Positions 33,567 to 40,028 of a stretch of DNA of 40,028 nucleotides are shown here, piece after piece (the stretch's first letter is position 1; every line of letters begins with the position of its first letter). The translations under genes were made by a program, and so were the position numbers. Origin of the DNA: Burkholderiaceae bacterium. Lineage in GTDB: Bacteria; Pseudomonadota; Gammaproteobacteria; Burkholderiales; Burkholderiaceae_A. The DNA lies in NCBI GenBank assembly GCA_018882785.1, contig VERI01000013.1, positions 1 to 40,028 of the forward strand, read 5' to 3'. A model generated the notes under the pieces. The model was not told the DNA's origin. It searched no databases and saw nothing but the letters and a program-made list of their open reading frames with translations.

Positions 33567-35198
33567 TCAATTCCTGCTGGCCCTTGCCTGGCCCATCATC
33601 GGCCCAAGAATCACCAAAGGCAGCAAGGCCACCGCAGCCATCGCCAAGGCCGGCCATGCCGCTTCTGCGAGCAGCTCGTCAGCAGCGAGGTGGTGGGCGG
33701 CCACGGCGAGTGTTTCCAGATTAAATGGCCGAAGCACGAGCGTTGCAGGAAGCTCCTTCACCACATCGATAAAAATCAGCAGTGCCGCGACACCCGTTGC
33801 CCCACGCATCAGCGGCACATGCACCCGCCAGAACACCTGAAGTCGTGACAGCCCGAGGGAATTGGCCGACCAGTCCAGATTTCGAGTAATCCGCCCGAGC
33901 CCTGACTCAATCGGACCGAGGCCAACCGCAAAAAAACGCGTGAGATACGCGCCCACCAACAGCAGGCCCGTGCTGGCAAGGGCAATACGCCAGTCCAACC
34001 AGCGATCGGCCAATTCAGTAAACAATCCCGACCAGGCGAGAAGACCCACTGCCACCACCAGGCCCGGCATGGCATAGCCAACCGAGGCGACACGCACGGC
34101 CCGCTGCAGCAGCACACCTCCGTTGCGCAGACCATAGCCACAGACCCAGGCGGCCGGCAAGATCACCACCACAGCGACCACGCCCAGGCCAATCGTGGAT
34201 AAGGCCTGCGTCAGCAGCATGTTCCATTGCGGCAAAGCGTCTGACGCAAACGCGGCATGCAACAAAAGCGCAGCAGGGGCAACAAATCCGAATACAGGAA
34301 GGATCAAACAAAATCCCGTCATCGCCCACGCCCGCGATCCAGCCACCTGCTGCCGTCGTGCCTGCGCACCGGCGCGAAGACCCGCCCAGGCGGCGCGACC
34401 CCGAGTACGCATTTCAAAAAACATTAAGACAATCATGCTCACCAGCATCAAGATGCCGATAAGCGCTGCCGATGACCGATCCCCATAGTTAAACCAGGCC
34501 TTAAACAAACCGGTCGATAACGTTGGGACTGAAAAGAATGCGACCGTTCCATAGTCTGCCCAACACTCCATGATCACCAAAGCGAGTCCTGCAATCCATG
34601 CAGGCCGCGCCAAAGGCATGGCGAGACGAAAAAAAATCTGCGATGGCGAAAGCCCCATCGCGCGGGCAGCATCAAAGATCGCTCCCTGACGTTCCTCAAA
34701 TGCGGTCTTTGCAAGCAGCGCGACATACGGACTTAACGCAACACCCAAGATGAGCCCTGCCCCGCCCACCGATCGGATATCGAGCCGCGGGAGTCGCAGC
34801 CCGAGCCACGCGGTCATCAGCCCTTGGAGCTCTCGGTACAACCAGCCCGATGGATCCAAGGCGTCGGTGTAGGCATAGGCCAACACATACGCCGGCAAGG
34901 CCATCGGAAGGACCAGCGACCACTCCAATAGCCTGCGGCCTCTGAATTCATAGGCCGCAATCATCCATGCACTGGGCAGGCTCAGCCCCAGGGCAATCGC
35001 TGCCGCGATGACCGAGATTGCGAGCGTATTGATGAGGTATTCCAGAAGCACGGATTCGGCCATGGCCAGCAGGACCTCGGGCTGGCCGAGAGCCTTTAAT
35101 CCGAAGACCGCGACCGCACCCAAGGGCAACGTTATTGCCGCCACCAGCAACATGGTGGAGAAGAATAGGGCCCGACCCGAGGTTTTTAGCGTTGTCAT
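33567..35198 (-). CDS. Ferric-iron-type ABC importer permease (two fused permease domains)
   Basis: 543-residue membrane protein with about twelve hydrophobic segments and two BPD_transp_1 halves, the design of FbpB/SfuB. The first half contains MALPAYVLAYAYTDALD and the EAA-like stretch AARAMGLSPSQIFFRLAMPL; the second has the corresponding ANSLGLSRLQVFWRVHVPL. These two loops dock with the ATPase. It is divergent from the matching ATPase gene across a 39-bp gap, which is unusual because fbpA-fbpB-fbpC are normally one operon. No substrate-binding protein (FbpA) occurs anywhere in the window. ATG at 35198, no clear ribosome-binding site. Confidence 0.9.
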   Translation of the reverse strand: MTTLKTSGRALFFSTMLLVAAITLPLGAVAVFGLKALGQPEVLLAMAESVLLEYLINTLAISVIAAAIALGLSLPSAWMIAAYEFRGRRLLEWSLVLPMALPAYVLAYAYTDALDPSGWLYRELQGLMTAWLGLRLPRLDIRSVGGAGLILGVALSPYVALLAKTAFEERQGAIFDAARAMGLSPSQIFFRLAMPLARPAWIAGLALVIMECWADYGTVAFFSVPTLSTGLFKAWFNYGDRSSAALIGILMLVSMIVLMFFEMRTRGRAAWAGLRAGAQARRQQVAGSRAWAMTGFCLILPVFGFVAPAALLLHAAFASDALPQWNMLLTQALSTIGLGVVAVVVILPAAWVCGYGLRNGGVLLQRAVRVASVGYAMPGLVVAVGLLAWSGLFTELADRWLDWRIALASTGLLLVGAYLTRFFAVGLGPIESGLGRITRNLDWSANSLGLSRLQVFWRVHVPLMRGATGVAALLIFIDVVKELPATLVLRPFNLETLAVAAHHLAADELLAEAAWPALAMAAVALLPLVILGPMMGQARASRN

Positions 35199-35217
35199 AG
35201 CGCCAAGGTGTTCAAAT

Positions 35218-35236
35218 AAGAATTATAATCATTTGC
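35218..35236 (+). promoter_or_regulatory. Fur-box-like AT-rich site in the divergent fbp gap
   Basis: AAGAATTATAATCATTTGC matches 14 of 19 bases of the Fur consensus GATAATGATAATCATTATC. It covers the only plausible -10 element (TATAAT, 35224-35229) for the ATPase gene, whose ATG is at 35238. It fills half of the 39-bp gap between permease and ATPase starts. Iron repression of both genes from one site is an inference. Confidence 0.45.
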
Positions 35237-35237
35237 A

Positions 35238-36332
35238 ATGAAGGCGATTGAACTCGACAGCGTTAGCGTCCATTACCCGGACGACGGCAGGCCTGATGGT
35301 GTTTTAAAGGCTGCCTCGAGGGTTTCGTTTGCCCTGGAAACGGGGGAAATAGGCTGCCTGCTGGGTCCTTCTGGCTGCGGAAAGACAAGTCTGCTCAGAG
35401 CGGTTGCAGGCTTCGTATCAATTGCAGAAGGCGAGATTCTGATCAACGGAGAGCGAATGGCAGGTTTGGGCCTGCACCTTGCCCCGGAAAAAAGAAAAAT
35501 CGGAGTGGTCTTTCAGGATTACGCCCTCTTTCCGCACCTCACCACACTGGAAAACGTATGTTTTGGGCTGACCAAGGGCCGACGCCAGGCCGCAACGGAC
35601 GCACTATCCAAGGCGCGCGACATGTTGGCGCTTGTTGGGCTTGAAAAAGAGGCAGAGCGTTACCCCCATGAGCTCTCCGGCGGCCAGCAACAGCGGGTGG
35701 CTTTGGCCCGCGCACTGGCACCGCAGCCTGCCCTGGTGCTCTTGGATGAGCCCTTCTCCAACCTGGACATCACGTTACGTGACCGTCTCGCCCGGGAGGT
35801 TCGGGATATTTTGAAACAGACTCGGACCACCGCGATTCTCGTGACCCACGATCAGAACGAAGCCTTTGCAGTCGCCGATCAGGTGGGCGTCATTTTTGAA
35901 GGCCAGCTGACCCAGTGGGCCAATCCGTATCAGCTTTATCACGAGCCGAATTCCGCCGCGGTCGCCCGATTTGTCGGTGAAGGCGCATTTATCTCCGGAT
36001 CCCAGTATGGCCACCACGTCCAAACCCTGCTTGGAGAGCTGGCATTAAAGCCGTGCTGCTGTAACGACTGCGAGCATATGGGAGATGTCCGCGTGCTCCT
36101 GCGCCCAGATGATGTTGTGCACGACGATGGGTCGTCCCTTAAGGCAAAGGTCGTCCGTAAGGCGTTCAGAGGGGCAGACTTCCTGTACACCCTTGAGCTC
36201 GACAATGGCGAACAGATTCTCTCCCTGGTGCCAAGCCACCATGACCATGCCCTCGATGAGCAGATTGGCATTCGGCTCGAGGCGGATCACGTCGTTACCT
36301 TCAGCGGGACAGAGCCGGCACGCCCGTTCTAG
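35238..36332 (+). CDS. Ferric-iron-type ABC importer ATPase
   Basis: ATP-binding subunit of an FbpC-like importer, 364 residues. Walker A GPSGCGKT (44-51), Q-loop FQDYALFPHLT, signature LSGGQQQR (from 146), Walker B VLLDEPFSNLD (from 167), and H-loop VTHDQNEAF. The C-terminal third is the regulatory region, with RPDDVVHDDGS. It contains a cysteine cluster CCCNDC at 273-278, which is not part of the usual description of the family. The ATG is at 35238, eight bases after TATAAT and without a ribosome-binding site, so the mRNA may be leaderless. Its permease is encoded divergently next door. Confidence 0.92.
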   Translation: MKAIELDSVSVHYPDDGRPDGVLKAASRVSFALETGEIGCLLGPSGCGKTSLLRAVAGFVSIAEGEILINGERMAGLGLHLAPEKRKIGVVFQDYALFPHLTTLENVCFGLTKGRRQAATDALSKARDMLALVGLEKEAERYPHELSGGQQQRVALARALAPQPALVLLDEPFSNLDITLRDRLAREVRDILKQTRTTAILVTHDQNEAFAVADQVGVIFEGQLTQWANPYQLYHEPNSAAVARFVGEGAFISGSQYGHHVQTLLGELALKPCCCNDCEHMGDVRVLLRPDDVVHDDGSSLKAKVVRKAFRGADFLYTLELDNGEQILSLVPSHHDHALDEQIGIRLEADHVVTFSGTEPARPF

Positions 36333-36424
36333 GCAGCAGAGTTGTGCCTACGCCACGTTCGAATGAATTCCACGTGGTTTTATTGACCATTGGTTCACTA
36401 AAAATCACAGTGTGTTAGAGTTAC

Positions 36425-36439
36425 TTGTGCGTTGCACAA
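36425..36439. promoter_or_regulatory. Perfect inverted repeat before the acetyltransferase gene
   Basis: TTGTGC-GTT-GCACAA is a 6-bp perfect inverted repeat with a three-base centre, ending 15 bp before the GTG start at 36455. It could be a dimer-binding operator or a small RNA hairpin close to the ribosome-binding site (CGGGA). The 122-bp gap from the ATPase stop to this gene otherwise shows only an isolated TTGACC (36384-36389) without a good -10. Confidence 0.45.
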
Positions 36440-36454
36440 TAAACCTCGGGACCT

Positions 36455-39028
36455 GTGAAACACCAATTACTCAGCCCATTAATCGACCCAGAGCGCATTG
36501 GCGTCTGGTTTGATGATTCGACGCCTTCCCACATCCGGGAGGCACTGACCAATCAGCTGCCCAGTTCACGCTGTCAGGTTAGTTTTACCCCGCTAAAAGA
36601 CGACCAACGGTTTGATCTCGCGCTAATTGCAACCGAGGAGTCTTCGCTGCTGAGGAGCCTTCGCGAGGCGGCGGAAAAACGGGCCAAGGCAGCAGTCATC
36701 TATACCACCGCCATCAGCCAGTCTGTACAGCAGGCCATCCGCGAGGAGGCCCTGCGTCTGCGCATCGCAATGCTCGGACCCGCATCATTTGGAATTCAAC
36801 GCCCCCGTCTGGCTTTGAACGCCAGTATCTGCTCCACCTCTGCGCTGCCTGGCCGGGTCGCCCTGCTCTCCCAATCCGGTGCACTGGCATCATCGATTCT
36901 CGATTGGGCCGAAGAGTACAAGGTCGGTTTCTCCGCAGTCATCACGCTCGGCAACGAGGCTGATGTCGATCTCGCCCGTGCACTCGATTTTCTCGCCGTA
37001 GATCCGGACACCCATGCGATCGTGATGTATCTGGAGTGCGTTGCAAACCCGCGTGCATTTCTTTCAGCACTAAGAGCCGCCGCCGGTGTAAAGCCAGTCG
37101 TTTTACTTAAGGCAGGCGCCACCACACACGCACCCACCGACCCCCTTACCCATACGCGCGCCTTGGTGGGCAGCGATGAGATTTTTGACGCCGCAATTCG
37201 GCGTGCTGGCGCCATTCGGGTGCACTACTTCATACAATTGTTTGCAGCCGTTCGAACACTTACATCTAACCGGCCAGCAAACGGCGGACGGATTGCCGTC
37301 ATGAGCAACGGCCGCGGACCTGCACTACTGGTTCAGGACCTGGCGCGTGTTGTTGGCCTGCAGATTCCCACCCTGCCCGACCACAATCCGGTGATTCTGC
37401 GGGCAGATGCGAATGGTGATGCGTATGCGCAAAAAATCCGAGAACTCGGCAGTGCCCCGGATATCGACTGCATCATGGTCATTCACTCGCCCCAAATGGG
37501 TGTGTTGACCTGGCAGATTACCAAGGCAGTTGCTGAGGCGGCCGCAGACGTCAACAAAATTGTGATTGGCTGTTGGCTCGGTGATCACCAGACCCGTGAG
37601 GCACGGAATTGGCTCTCCGCTCAGGGGGTTCCGTCGTTTCGCACGCCAGAGGCAGCAGTCGACTCTCTGCACTCGCTCATTACATTTCATCGAAATCAGG
37701 AGCTCTTACAGCAGATTCCACCAGCGATCTCTTCATCCATCAAGCCAGATATTGAAGGCGCCCGTATGATTATCGAGGGCGTGCTTGCAGATCGCCGCCA
37801 GGTGCTCTCCGAGCTAGAGTCAAAATCTCTGCTCTCAGCATTTGGTGTACCTGTATCGACAACCATCCTGGCACGTAACGCAGCTGAGGCCGCGCTTGTC
37901 GCACATCAGATCGGCTTTCCTGTAGCAATCAAAATTAATTCTCCCGATATCAGTCACAAAGCCGAGGCAGGAGGCGTGCGGCTGAACCTGAAGAACGCCC
38001 AGGAGGTTCGCGATGCCTTTGTCGAGATGATGGACAGCGTTCGAGAGTTTGCCCCACAGGCAAATCTTCAAGGTGTGGTCGTACAACGCTACATTGAGCG
38101 GACGCGAAAGACCGAAGCCCATATTGGAATGACAACAGACCCCTTGTTTGGTCCTGTTATTTCATTCGGCGCTGGTGGTGAACACCTCCGATGGCTCAGT
38201 GACCGGGCACTGGAACTTCCACCGCTCAATGGTCTGCTTGCGCAGCGCCTCATTGAGCGGACAAAACTGGGCCAGCAGCTACGAGAAGAGAGTGCCGAGT
38301 CACCACTGATTCCTGAGATTCACCGCCTCGAGAAGATATTGCTCCAGGTCTCGGACCTGATCTGTGAGCTGCCGATGATCAAAGAGTTAGATATCAACCC
38401 GGTGATCGTGTCTGCCGATGAGGCGGTCGTGGTCGATGCCCGTATGGCGATCTCGACCAACGGAGAGACAGCACATCGACCACGGTATAGCCACCTCTCC
38501 ATCATGCCCTACCCCGGTTATCTGAGTGCAGAGTACCCGCTGGCCAGTGGTGAGAGCTATACGATTCGCCCCTTACGCTGGTCAGACGCTGACAGACTGA
38601 GCGGGCTGCTCTCTAAGCTGTCCGAGCAGTCACGATACCTGCGCTTCATGGCCAATATCCGAGAGTTCACCCCAAAACAGCTTGCCCGCCTGACCCAGAT
38701 TGATTACCACCGGGACATGGCGCTGACCGCAGTCATTGGGCACGACGAAGAGGAAGAGCTGATCGGTGTCGCCCGCTACATGTTGCTTCCGGATACGACA
38801 AGCGCGGAATTCGCTGTGGTCATTCGGGATGACTATCAGGGGCACGGGATCGGCGGCAAGCTGATGACCGAACTTATTGATGTTGCGAGAGATCAGCATC
38901 TCAGTGTGCTGGAGGGATTTGTTCTGGCCAGCAACTCCAAGATGCTCGAGCTAATGTCGCGACTCGGATTCACGATTGCTCCCGATCCGGATGACCCCAC
39001 GCTGCGTCGGGTCACGAGAAATCTCTAA
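36455..39028 (+). CDS. Pat/Pka-like protein acetyltransferase with NDP-forming acyl-CoA ligase domain
   Basis: 857 residues combining a CoA-binding domain, a succinyl-CoA-ligase-like domain, an ATP-grasp domain and a C-terminal GNAT acetyltransferase, as in PatZ (YfiQ) and Pat of Salmonella. Order: CoA-binding (about 1-130, with AMLGPASFGIQRPRLALNAS), ligase-like domain (LLSQSGALASSILDWAEEY), ATP-grasp (about 460-690, with FPVAIKINSPDISHKAEAGG), GNAT (about 715-857, VVIRDDYQGHGIGGKLM). These proteins acetylate acyl-CoA synthetases and other lysines. Unlike E. coli PatZ, the ligase His seems to be kept (THTRALVGSDE, His233). GTG at 36455 follows CGGGA. Location beside acyl-CoA catabolic genes is consistent with control of acyl-CoA ligases. 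Confidence 0.92.
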   Translation: MKHQLLSPLIDPERIGVWFDDSTPSHIREALTNQLPSSRCQVSFTPLKDDQRFDLALIATEESSLLRSLREAAEKRAKAAVIYTTAISQSVQQAIREEALRLRIAMLGPASFGIQRPRLALNASICSTSALPGRVALLSQSGALASSILDWAEEYKVGFSAVITLGNEADVDLARALDFLAVDPDTHAIVMYLECVANPRAFLSALRAAAGVKPVVLLKAGATTHAPTDPLTHTRALVGSDEIFDAAIRRAGAIRVHYFIQLFAAVRTLTSNRPANGGRIAVMSNGRGPALLVQDLARVVGLQIPTLPDHNPVILRADANGDAYAQKIRELGSAPDIDCIMVIHSPQMGVLTWQITKAVAEAAADVNKIVIGCWLGDHQTREARNWLSAQGVPSFRTPEAAVDSLHSLITFHRNQELLQQIPPAISSSIKPDIEGARMIIEGVLADRRQVLSELESKSLLSAFGVPVSTTILARNAAEAALVAHQIGFPVAIKINSPDISHKAEAGGVRLNLKNAQEVRDAFVEMMDSVREFAPQANLQGVVVQRYIERTRKTEAHIGMTTDPLFGPVISFGAGGEHLRWLSDRALELPPLNGLLAQRLIERTKLGQQLREESAESPLIPEIHRLEKILLQVSDLICELPMIKELDINPVIVSADEAVVVDARMAISTNGETAHRPRYSHLSIMPYPGYLSAEYPLASGESYTIRPLRWSDADRLSGLLSKLSEQSRYLRFMANIREFTPKQLARLTQIDYHRDMALTAVIGHDEEEELIGVARYMLLPDTTSAEFAVVIRDDYQGHGIGGKLMTELIDVARDQHLSVLEGFVLASNSKMLELMSRLGFTIAPDPDDPTLRRVTRNL

Positions 39029-39037
39029 AGGTCGAGG

Positions 39038-39865
39038 ATGCGACGCAAGCGTTTTGAGCTCATGGTTTCTGAACGCGATCACTCCCGAGTGCTTGTCGGC
39101 GAAGATATCGGTAACGAGCGCTGCACCGATTTGTTTCTATGCCTGCCGGGCCTATTAGAAACCAGACAGAGCTTCAGCGAGCTTGTGGAGCATCTCGGCC
39201 CACGGGTTCGGGTCATGACGATTGACTGGTGCGGCCGCGGAGACTCAGAAAAACTGGTCGACTCCCATCACTACAAAATGAGCACCTATCTTCAGGATCT
39301 CGGTCTTTTCTACGCCTACGCAATGGGCGCGCTCAGTAACCACGACCGCGGATCCCGGCCCCGCATACATCTGGTGGGATCAAGCATGGGCGGGCTACTT
39401 GCGGTATGTTTTGCAACCCAGAAACCAAGGCTATTGGGCACAGTTATTCTCAATGATGTGGGTCCTGTGCTGCCTTGGACAGGTGTGCTCTCGCTCATGA
39501 CAGGGCTCTCGTCGGCGAAGACGACCGATATTAAACAAAGCGGCACACTGAATGCATCCCGACTTGCGGAAGAACTCAACGTAGATCCGCAACTGATACG
39601 CGCCGTGCAACAGCCTGGCCATCTTGATTTACCGCATGAGACCCGATTGTCGGGCGTGGATTTCAGCACCGCTTTTGCTGCTGTCACCGTACCCATGCTG
39701 CTTCTGCGCGGAAAAAACTCTGAAATTATCAACAACAGCGTAGTGAATCGATTGTTTGAGCTACACCCACTCACACGCATTCATGAATGTGCCCAGAGCG
39801 GCCATCCGGTCGCCTATAACGCGGACGTCTGTCACGCGATTCTCGACTTCACCGCAAAACACTAG
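39038..39865 (+). CDS. Alpha/beta-hydrolase fold protein
   Basis: 275-residue alpha/beta hydrolase. The oxyanion region is LCLPGLLETRQSFSELVEHL, and the nucleophile elbow is HLVGSSMGGLL (Gly-x-Ser-x-Gly, Ser116). The probable catalytic His is in QSGHPVAYN (His256), near the C-terminus. DWCGRGDSEKL at about 64-74 matches the usual post-strand loop. Function may be an esterase, hydrolase or haloperoxidase-like activity; nothing narrows it. The ATG at 39038 follows the acetyltransferase stop codon by 9 bp with AAAGG upstream; an ATG at 39062 is less well placed. Likely co-transcribed with the acetyltransferase. Confidence 0.86.
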   Translation: MRRKRFELMVSERDHSRVLVGEDIGNERCTDLFLCLPGLLETRQSFSELVEHLGPRVRVMTIDWCGRGDSEKLVDSHHYKMSTYLQDLGLFYAYAMGALSNHDRGSRPRIHLVGSSMGGLLAVCFATQKPRLLGTVILNDVGPVLPWTGVLSLMTGLSSAKTTDIKQSGTLNASRLAEELNVDPQLIRAVQQPGHLDLPHETRLSGVDFSTAFAAVTVPMLLLRGKNSEIINNSVVNRLFELHPLTRIHECAQSGHPVAYNADVCHAILDFTAKH

Positions 39866-39910
39866 ACACAGTTCTCCGACATTCAGTACGGCCGGGCCCG
39901 CAAAAACAAC

Positions 39911-39932
39911 AAAGCCCGCCGAGGCGGGCTTT
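39911..39932 (-). terminator. Intrinsic terminator for the right-edge gene (possibly bidirectional)
   Basis: AAAGCCCGCC (39911-39920) and GGCGGGCTTT (39923-39932) form a perfect 10-bp stem. On the minus strand it is followed by a T-rich tail (TTGTTGTTTTT), about 40 bp after the stop codon of the right-edge gene. On the plus strand the T-run is only three bases, but it may also end the hydrolase transcript. Confidence 0.9.
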
Positions 39933-39972
39933 GTGATTGGCCTGGTGGTTCAGGCCCCGACTGAGAGGCGAG

Positions 39973-40028
39973 TTAGGCAGCCTTCAGTGCGGTCGATGCA
40001 GCCTTCAGGCTGGCCTTGGTGGCCGACT
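39973..40028 (-). CDS. C-terminal end of a Lys/Ala-rich protein, possibly a phasin (cut by window edge)
   Basis: Only the last 18 codons and a TAA are inside the window. They read SATKASLKAASTALKAA, an alternating Lys/Ala/Ser tail like that at the ends of phasins (polyhydroxyalkanoate granule proteins) and of histone-like proteins. A strong intrinsic terminator follows on the same strand, which confirms a real gene end. Phasin is favoured for a betaproteobacterium with short-chain acyl-CoA genes, but the fragment cannot prove it. Confidence 0.5.
   Translation of the reverse strand, partial: SATKASLKAASTALKAA

Noticed and set aside
36333-36454. Clear sigma-70 promoter for the Pat-like gene
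   Set aside because: TTGACC is present at 36384-36389, but no good -10 lies 16-18 bases downstream; the assignment would be guesswork.
1-40028. Mobile element, prophage, toxin-antitoxin or defence island
   Set aside because: No transposase, integrase, terminal repeats, phage genes or known defence domains were found; gene content and codon style look uniform across the window.

Overview
This window looks like chromosomal core and catabolic sequence from a betaproteobacterium, most likely of Burkholderiales type. The clues are the translation operon thrS-infC-rpmI-rplT-pheS-pheT, an initiation factor IF3 gene whose start appears to be ATC, a fused isobutyryl-CoA mutase (IcmF), leucine-degradation (liu) genes, a CCA-encoding tRNA-Val(GAC), and many acyl-CoA enzymes. 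I see no insertion sequence, phage gene, integrase, CRISPR array or defence system. I also see no transcription-factor gene in the whole 40 kb. No gap between genes exceeds 300 bases; the longest (about 210 bases, between infC and rpmI) holds a tandem repeat.

Layout. Positions 1-4949 (minus strand) hold the translation operon, read thrS, infC, rpmI, rplT, pheS, then pheT, which runs off the window start. Positions 5031-9928 (minus) hold isovaleryl-CoA dehydrogenase and both subunits of 3-methylcrotonyl-CoA carboxylase. Positions 10024-22087 (plus) hold a small thioesterase, icmF, an acyl-CoA ligase, a complete Liv-type ABC importer (ATPase, two permeases, binding protein, second ATPase) and a PaaK-like ligase homologue. 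Positions 22120-25890 (minus) hold a PaaI-type thioesterase, a thiolase, a short-chain acyl-CoA dehydrogenase and HMG-CoA lyase. Positions 25951-29749 carry an HSD10-type dehydrogenase, a metallo-beta-lactamase-fold hydrolase, a DUF1289 protein, an AhpD-like protein and an alpha-methylacyl-CoA racemase-like protein. Positions 29775-33566 carry tRNA-Val and the divergent polyphosphate pair ppx and ppk. Positions 33567-36332 carry a divergent Fbp-type ferric-iron permease and ATPase. Positions 36455-39865 carry a Pat-like acetyltransferase and an alpha/beta hydrolase. The right edge holds the last codons of a Lys/Ala-rich protein, possibly a phasin.

How it works together. The liu genes take isovaleryl-CoA through 3-methylcrotonyl-CoA to 3-methylglutaconyl-CoA. 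HMG-CoA lyase later cleaves HMG-CoA to acetoacetate and acetyl-CoA. The hydratase between them is not in the window. IcmF links isobutyryl-CoA (valine) to n-butyryl-CoA, which the acyl-CoA dehydrogenase, HSD10-like enzyme and thiolase could oxidise. The importer with its two ligase-like proteins is packed directly behind icmF, which suggests uptake and CoA activation of a carboxylic acid feeding this branched or short-chain acyl-CoA network; the substrate cannot be read from sequence.

The points most worth a second look are: the 14-bp repeat array in the rpmI leader, which carries five copies of a hairpin arm; the PaaK-like protein with a replaced phosphate-binding loop; the ppx stop codon made from tRNA-Val bases; the PHO-box-like site between ppx and ppk; the Fur-like site in the 39-bp gap of the split Fbp pair; and the Pat-like protein that keeps a histidine at the ligase phosphorylation site.
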